This document shows positions 57,850 through 64,000 of a stretch of DNA of 64,000 bases, in pieces; the stretch's first letter is position 1; each line of letters starts with the position of its first letter. Source of the DNA: Rhipicephalus microplus (lineage: Eukaryota; Arthropoda; Arachnida; Ixodida; Ixodidae); the NCBI RefSeq assembly GCF_043290135.1, contig NC_134701.1:6292001-6356000 (forward strand), given 5' to 3'. Under the pieces are notes generated by a model that was not told the origin of the DNA, did not search any database, and was given only the letters and a program-made list of their open reading frames with translations. A program made the translations under genes and the position numbers.

Positions 57850-58630
57850 AGCACGACTGTCTCCGTGGCGGAATTGGCTAGCGCGATCGACTGTTAACTG
57901 AAAGGTTGGATGTTCCAGCCCTCCCGGGAGTAGTGTGTTGCTTTTTTTTCTTTGGGCTGATAGCTTCGAAGATATGTTCTGATGGTGGTGAGAGTGGAGC
58001 AGGACTGTCTCCGTGGCGCAATTGGCTGCCGCGATCGGCTGTTAACCGAAAGGTTGGAGGTACGAGCCCACCCGGTGGAGGTGCGGCGCTTTTTTTTCTT
58101 TGGGCTGATAGCTTTGAAGATATGTTCTGATGGTGGTGAGAGTGGAGCACGACTGTCTCCGTGGCGCAATTGGCTAGCGCGATCGGCTGTTAACCGAAAG
58201 GTTGGAGGTTCGAGCCCACCCGGTGGTGGTGCGGCGCTTTTTTTCCTTTGGGCTGATAGCTCTGAAGAAAACTTCTGACGGTGGTGAGAGTGAAGCACGA
58301 CTGTCTTCGTGGCGCAATTGGCTATGCGATCGGCTGTTAACTGAAAGGTTGGAGGTTCGAGCCCTCCAGGGAGTGGTGTGTTGCTTTTTTTTCTTTGGGC
58401 TGATAGCTTTCAAAATATGTTCTGATGGTGGTGAGTGTGGAGCAGGACTGTCTCCGTGAAGCAATTGGCTAGAGCGATCGGCTGTTAACCGAAAGGTTGG
58501 AGGTACGAGCCCACCCGGTGGAGGTGCGGCGCTTTTTTTTCTTTGGGCTGATAGCTCTGAAGAAATGTTCTGACGGTGGTGTGAGTGGAGCACGACTGTC
58601 TCCGCGGCGCAATTGGCTAGCACGATCGGC
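57850..58630 (+). repeat. Distant copy of the 29100-29850 block
   Basis: Five units match 29076-29856 at an offset of 28774 bp, including the GGCTGCCGCG D-arm variant and the GAAGCAATTGGC unit. Confidence 0.65.
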
Positions 58631-59281
58631 TGTTAACCGAAAGGTTGGAGGTTGGAGCCCTCCCGGGAGTGTTGTGTTGCTTTTTTTATTTTGGGCTGAT
58701 AGCTTTGAAAATATGTTCTGATGGTGGTGAGTGTGGAGCAGGACTGTCTCCGTGGCGCAATTGGCTAGCGCGATCGGCTGTAAACCGAAAGGTTGGAGGT
58801 ACGAGCCTACCCGGTGGAGGTGCGGCGCTTTTTTTTCTTTGGGCTGATAGCTTTGAAGATATGTTCTGATGGTGGTGAGAGTGGAGCACGACTGTCTTCG
58901 TGGCGCAATCGGCTAACGCGATCGGCTGTTAACCGAAAGTTTGGAGGTGCGAGCCCTCCCGGGAGTGGTGTGTTGCTTTTTTTATTTTGGGCTGATAGCT
59001 TTGAAGATATGTTCTGATGGTGGTGAGAGTGGAGCACGACTGTCTCCGTGGCGCGATAGCGCGATCGGCTGTTAACCGAAAGGTTGGAGGTACGAGCCCA
59101 CCCGGTGGTGGTGCGGCGCTTTTTTTTCTTTGGGCTGATAGCTTTGAAGATATGTTCTGATGGTGGTGAGAGTGGAGCACGACTGTCTCCATGGCGCAAT
59201 TGGCTATTCACTCGGCTGTTCACTGAAAGGTTTGAGGTTCGAGCCCTTCCGGGAGCGGTGTGTTGCTTTTTTTATTTTGGG
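58485..59281 (+). repeat. Copied block H, copy 1
   Basis: Matches 63204-64000 at a constant offset of 4719 bp, including the collapsed-D-loop unit and the CTCGGCTGTTCACTG anticodon variant. Confidence 0.75.
59042..59110 (+). pseudogene. tRNA-like unit with collapsed D loop
   Basis: The D region reads GGCGCGATAGCGCG. Five nucleotides of the D loop are missing, leaving GCGC-GATA-GCGC and removing the GG of the A box. The T loop is also TACGAGC, so both internal promoter boxes are off-consensus. Confidence 0.6.
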
Positions 59282-59923
59282 CTGATAGCTTTGAAGATAT
59301 GTAATGATGGTGGTGAGAGTGGAGCACGACTGTCTCCGTGGCGCAATTGGCTAGTGCGATCGGCTGTTAACCGAAAGGTTGGAGGTACGAGCCCACCCGG
59401 TGGTGGTGCGGCGCTTGTTTTTCTTTGGGCTGATAGCTTTGAAGATATGTTCTGATGGTGGTGAGAGTGGAGCACGACTGTCTCCGTGGCGCAATTGGCT
59501 AGCGCGATCAGCTGTTAACCGAAAGGTTAGAGGTACGAGCCCACCCGCTGGTGGTGCGGCGCTTTTTTTTCTTTGGGCTGATAGCTCTGAAGAAATGTTC
59601 TGACGGTGGTGTTAGTGGAGCACGACTGTCTTCCGTGGCGCAATTGGCAGCGCGATCGGCTGTTATCCGAAAGGTTGGAGGTTCGAGCCCTCCCGGTGGA
59701 GGTGCGGCGCTTTTTTTTCTTTGGGCTGATAGCTTTGGAGATATGTTCGTATGGTGGTGAGAGTGGAGCGCGACTGTCTCCGTGGCGCAATTGGCTAGCG
59801 CGATCGGCTGTTAACCGAGAGGTTGGAAGTTGGAGCCCACCCGGTGGTGGTGCGGCAATTTTTTTCCTTTTGGCTGATAGCTCTGAAGAAATGTTCTGAC
59901 GGTGGTGAGAGTGGAGCACGACT

Positions 59924-59996
59924 GTCTCCATGGCGCAATTGACTATGCGATCGGCTGTCAACTGAAAGGTTGGAGGTTCGAGTCCCGCGGGAGTGG
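59924..59996 (+). pseudogene. tRNA-like unit with Asp anticodon GTC, closest relative of the LINE-flanking unit
   Basis: GTC at 59957-59959. It differs from the unit at 4408 at only two positions that I can see, and its downstream spacer is the best empty-site match to the LINE insertion point. Confidence 0.6.
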
Positions 59997-60659
59997 TGTA
60001 TTGCTTTTTTTTCTTTGGGCTGATAGCTTTGAAGATGTGTTCTGATGGTGGTAAGAGTGGAGCACGACTGTCTCCGTGGCGCAATTGGCTAGCGCTATCG
60101 GCTGTTACCCGAAAGGTTGAAGGTTCGGGCCCACCTGGTGGTGGTGCGGCGCTTTTTTTTCTTTGGGCTGATAGCTTTGAAGATATGTTCTGATGGTGGT
60201 GAGAGTGGAGCACGACTGTCTCCGTGGCGCATTTGGCTAGCGCGATCGGCTGTTAACCGAAAGGTTGCAGGTACGAGCCCTCCCGGGAGTGGTGTGTTGC
60301 TTTTTTTATTTCGGCCTGAAAGCTATGAAGATATGTTCTGATGCTGGTGAGAGTGGAGCCCGACTCTCCGTGGGGCAATCGGCTAGCGCGATCGACTGTT
60401 AACTGAAAGGTTGGATGTTCGAGCCCTCCCGGGAGTAGTGTGTTGCTTTTTTTTCTTTGGGCTGATAGCTTCGAAGATATGTTCTGATGGTGGTGAGAGT
60501 GGAGCAGGACTGTCTCCGTGGCGCAATTGGCTGCCGCGATCGGCTGTTAACTGAAAGGTTGGATGTTCGAGCCCTCCCGGGAGTAGTGTGTTGCTTTTTT
60601 TTCTTTGGGCTGATAGCTTCGAAGATATGTTCTGATGGTGGTGAGAATGGAGCAGGACG

Positions 60660-60733
60660 ATCTCCGTGGCGCAATTGGCTATGCGATCGGCTCTTAACTG
60701 AAGGGTTGGAGGTTCGAGCCCTCCCGGGAGTAG
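60660..60733 (+). pseudogene. tRNA-like unit with Lys anticodon CTT
   Basis: Loop CTCTTAA places CTT at 60693-60695. The first base of the body is A instead of G, the D arm is TATGCG type and the B box is intact. Confidence 0.53.
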
Positions 60734-61102
60734 TGTGTTGCTTTTTTTCTTTGGGCTGATAGCTTTCAAAATATGTTCTGATGGTGGTGAGTGTGGAGCA
60801 GGACTGTCTCCGTGAAGCAATTGGCTAGCGCGATCGGCTGTTAACCGAAAGGTTGGAGGTACGAGCACACCCGGTGGAGGTGCGGCGCTTTTTTTTCTTT
60901 GGGCTGATAGCTCTGAAGAAATGTTCTGACGGTGGTGTGAGTGGAGAACGACTGTCTTCCGTGGCGCAATTGGCAGCGCGATCGGCTGTTAACTGAAAGG
61001 TTTGAGGTTCGAGCCCTTCCGGGAGTGGTGTGTTGCTTTTTTTTATTTTGGGCTGATAGCTTTGAAGATATGTTTTGATGGTGGTGAGTGTGGAGCAGGA
61101 CT

Positions 61103-61176
61103 GTCTCCGTGGCGCAATTGGCTAGCGCGATCGGCTGTAAACCGAAAGGTTGGAGGTACGAGCCTACTCAGTGGAG
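61103..61176 (+). pseudogene. tRNA-like unit with Tyr anticodon GTA, distal copy
   Basis: GTA at 61137-61139 with the same TACTCAG tail, showing the variant spread over more than 60 kb of array. Confidence 0.62.
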
Positions 61177-63203
61177 GTGCGGCGCTTTTTTTTCTTTGGG
61201 CTGATAGCTTTGAAGATATGTTCTGATGGTGGTGAGAGTGGAGCAGGACTGTCTCCGTGGTGCAATCGGCTAACGCGATCGGCTGTTAACCGAAAGGTTG
61301 GAGGTACGAGCCCTCCCGGGAGTGGTGTGTTGCTTGTTTTATTTTGGGCTGATAGCTTTGAAGATATGTTCTGATGGTGGTGAGAGTGGAGCACGACTGT
61401 CTCCGTGGCGCAATGGGCTAGCGCGATCGGCTGTTAACCGAAAGGTTTGAGGTACGAGCCCACCCGGTGGTGGTGCGGCGCTTTTTTTTCTTTGGGCTGA
61501 TAGCTTTGAAGATATGTTCTGATGGTGGTGAGAGTGGAGCACGACTGTCTCCGTGGCGCAATAGGCTATTCGATCGGCTGTTAACTGAAAGGTTGGAGGT
61601 ACGAGCCCACCCGGTGGTGGTGCGGCGCTTTTTTTTCTTTGGGCTGATAGCTTTGAAGATATGTTCTGATGGTGGTGAGAGTGGAGCACGACTGTCTCCA
61701 TGGCGCAATTGGCTATTCGATCGGCTGTTAACTGAAAGGTTTGAGGTTCGAGCCCTTCCGGGAGTGTTGTGTTGCTTTTTTTATTTTGGGCTGATAGCTT
61801 TGAAAATATGTTCTGATGGTGGTGAGTGTGGAGCAGGACTGTCTCCGTGGCGCAATTGGCTAGCGCGATCGGCTGTTAACCGAAAGGTTGGAGGTACGAG
61901 CCTACCCGGTGGAGGTGCGGCGCTTTTTTTCTTTGGGCTGATAGCTTTGAAGATATGTTCTGATGGTGGTGAGAGTGGAGCACGACTGTCTCCGTGGCGC
62001 AATTGGCTAGCGCGATCGGCTGTTAACCGAGAGGTTGGAAGTTGGAGCCCACCCGGTGGTGGTGCGGCGATTTTTTTCCTTTTGGCTGATAGCTTTGAAG
62101 ATATGTTCTGATGGTGGTGAGAGTGGAGCAGGACTGTCTCCGTGGCGCAATCGGCTAACGCGATCGGCTGTTAACCGAAAGGTTGGAGGTACGAGCCCTC
62201 CCGGGAGTGGTGTGTTGCTTTTTTTTCTTTGGGCTGATAGCTTTGAAGATATGTTCTGATGGTGGTGAGAGTGGAGCAGGACTGTCTCCTTGGCGCAATT
62301 GGCTAGCGCGATCGGCTGTTAACCGAAAGGTTGGAGGTACGAGCCCACCCGGTGGTGGTGCGGCACTTTTTTTCTTTGGGCTGATAGCTCTGAAGAAATG
62401 TTCTGACGGTGGTGAGAGTGGAGCACGACTGTCTCCGTGGCGCATTTGGCTCGCGCGATCGGCTGTTAACCGAAAGGTTGGAGGTACGAGCCCTCCCGGG
62501 AGTGGTGTGTTGCTTTTTTTATTTCGGCCTGAAAGCTATGAAGATATGTTCTGATGCTGGTGAGAGTGGAGCCCGACTCTCCATGGCGAAATCGGCTAGC
62601 GCGATCGGCTGTTAACCGAGAGGTTTTAAGTTGGAGCCCACCCGGTGGTGGTGCGGCGATTTTTTTTCCTTTTGGCTGATAGCTTTGAAGATATGTTCTG
62701 ATGGTGGTGAGAGTGGAGCAGGACTGTCTCCGTGGCGCAATCGGCTAACGCGATCGGCTGTTAACCGAAAGGTTGGAGGTACGAGCCCTCCCGGGAGTGG
62801 TGTGTTGCTTTTTTTATTTTGGGCTGATAGCTTTGAAAATATGTTCTGATGGTGGTGAGTGTGGAGCAGGACTGTCTCCGTGGCGCAATTGGCTAGCGCG
62901 ATCGGCTGTTAACCGAAAGGTTGGAGGTACGAGCCTACCCGGTGGAGGTGCGGCGCTTTTTTTCTTTGGGCTGATAGCTTTGAAGATATGTTCTAATGGT
63001 GGTGAGAGTGGAGCACGACTGTCTCCGTGGCGGAATCGGCTAACGCGATCGGCTGTTAACCGAAAGGTTGGAGGTACGAGCCCTCCCGGGAGTGGTGTGT
63101 TGCTTTTTTTATTTTGGGCTGATAGCTTTGAAGATATGTTCTGATGGTGGTGAGAGTGGAGCAGGACTGTCTCCGTGGCGCAATTGGCTGCCGCGATCGG
63201 CTG

Positions 63204-64000
63204 TTAACCGAAAGGTTGGAGGTACGAGCCCACCCGGTGGAGGTGCGGCGCTTTTTTTTCTTTGGGCTGATAGCTCTGAAGAAATGTTCTGACGGTGGTG
63301 TGAGTGGAGCACGACTGTCTCCGCGGCGCAATTGGCTAGCACGATCGGCTGTTAACCGAAAGGTTGGAGGTTGGAGCCCTCCCGGGAGTGTTGTGTTGCT
63401 TTTTTTATTTTGGGCTGATAGCTTTGAAAATATGTTCTGATGGTGGTGAGTGTGGAGCAGGACTGTCTCCGTGGCGCAATTGGCTAGCGCGATCGGCTGT
63501 AAACCGAAAGGTTGGAGGTACGAGCCTACCCGGTGGAGGTGCGGCGCTTTTTTTTCTTTGGGCTGATAGCTTTGAAGATATGTTCTGATGGTGGTGAGAG
63601 TGGAGCACGACTGTCTTCGTGGCGCAATCGGCTAACGCGATCGGCTGTTAACCGAAAGTTTGGAGGTGCGAGCCCTCCCGGGAGTGGTGTGTTGCTTTTT
63701 TTATTTTGGGCTGATAGCTTTGAAGATATGTTCTGATGGTGGTGAGAGTGGAGCCCGACTGTCTCCGTGGCGCGATAGCGCGATCGGCTGTTAACCGAAA
63801 GGTTGGAGGTACGAGCCCACCCGGTGGTGGTGCGGCGCTTTTTTTTCTTTGGGCTGATAGCTTTGAAGATATGTTCTGATGGTGGTGAGAGTGGAGCACG
63901 ACTGTCTCCATGGCGCAATTGGCTATTCACTCGGCTGTTCACTGAAAGGTTTGAGGTTCGAGCCCTTCCGGGAGCGGTGTGTTGCTTTTTTTATTTTGGG
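63204..64000 (+). repeat. Copied block H, copy 2, cut by the window edge
   Basis: Second copy of 58485-59281. The match is still running at the last base. Confidence 0.75.
63761..63829 (+). pseudogene. tRNA-like unit with collapsed D loop, block copy
   Basis: Same D-loop deletion as at 59042, displaced by 4719 bp, with GCCCGACT instead of GCACGACT upstream. Confidence 0.6.

Larger units (their letters stand above)
8821..64000 (+). repeat. tRNA-Asn-derived 147-148-bp satellite array, right arm
   Basis: About 373 further units in the same orientation, resuming exactly where the left arm was broken by the retrotransposon and running off the right edge inside a spacer. Two main spacer classes are intermixed: one reads TGTGTTGC, a T6-T8 run, then ATTTTGGGCTG; the other reads TGCGGCGC, a T7-T9 run, then CTTTGGGCTG. 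A third class, with CGGCGA, T7 and CCTTTTGGCTG, marks roughly twenty units. No inverted units and no unrelated insertions were seen in 55 kb. Multi-unit blocks recur at whole-unit offsets and are listed separately. Nothing between the listed units looks like a protein-coding gene. Confidence 0.95.

Noticed and set aside
59527..60213. Antisense open frame of 228 codons
   Set aside because: It runs through the complement of tRNA bodies and T-runs (poly-Lys from the T-run complement), repeated in every block.
1..64000. CRISPR-like array
   Set aside because: Repeats of about 148 bp are contiguous with no unique spacers, the unit is a tRNA gene, and the LINE shows a eukaryotic host.

Overview
The window is eukaryotic, almost certainly arthropod. 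An arachnid such as a tick is my best guess, based only on the style of its LINE, and I hold it weakly. It contains no ordinary single-copy protein gene. Nearly everything is one head-to-tail satellite array, all on the + strand, with a unit of about 147-148 bp. The array enters at base 1, already inside a unit, and leaves at base 64000, so neither end is seen. About 404 units fit by division of length by period.

Each unit has two halves of about 74 bp. The first is a recognisable tRNA-Asn(GTT) gene body, with a D arm of paired GCGC strands, a CTGTTAA anticodon loop and a T arm. The second is a spacer with a T-run 13-20 nt after the tRNA body, which is where a Pol III terminator would sit. 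The A box (TGGCGCAATTGG) is kept in most units. The B box is intact (GGTTCGAGCC) in one set of units and mutated (GGTACGAGCC or AGTTGGAGCC) in others. The acceptor stem is degraded in every class, and base 27 is A rather than the T expected from animal tRNA-Asn, giving an A27-A43 mismatch. These look like tRNA-derived Pol III units or pseudogenes rather than ordinary tRNA genes. Many copies carry changed anticodons: GTA (Tyr) in over 20 units, GTC (Asp) in four, and single or few copies of GTG, TTT, CTT and GGT.

Layout: array left arm 1-4522; one nearly full-length non-LTR retrotransposon of the CR1/L2 type at 4523-8820; array right arm 8821-64000. The retrotransposon has a 5' UTR, ORF1 (PHD-like finger, coiled coil, C-terminal nucleic-acid-binding domain), ORF2 (endonuclease and reverse transcriptase, broken by one frameshift in an A9 run), a 3' stem-loop, AATAAA and a TGAAA-repeat tail. 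It sits in a spacer, and the same spacer is present without the insertion at three other places in the array, so the integration site can be read to the base.

The right arm is built from multi-unit blocks copied at offsets of whole units (about 2.36, 2.8-3.1, 3.39, 3.84, 4.72, 5.03 and 10.6-12.8 kb). Neighbouring blocks differ by gains or losses of one or two units, the mark of unequal exchange. The many open frames across the array on both strands are by-products of the repeat and are not annotated as genes.
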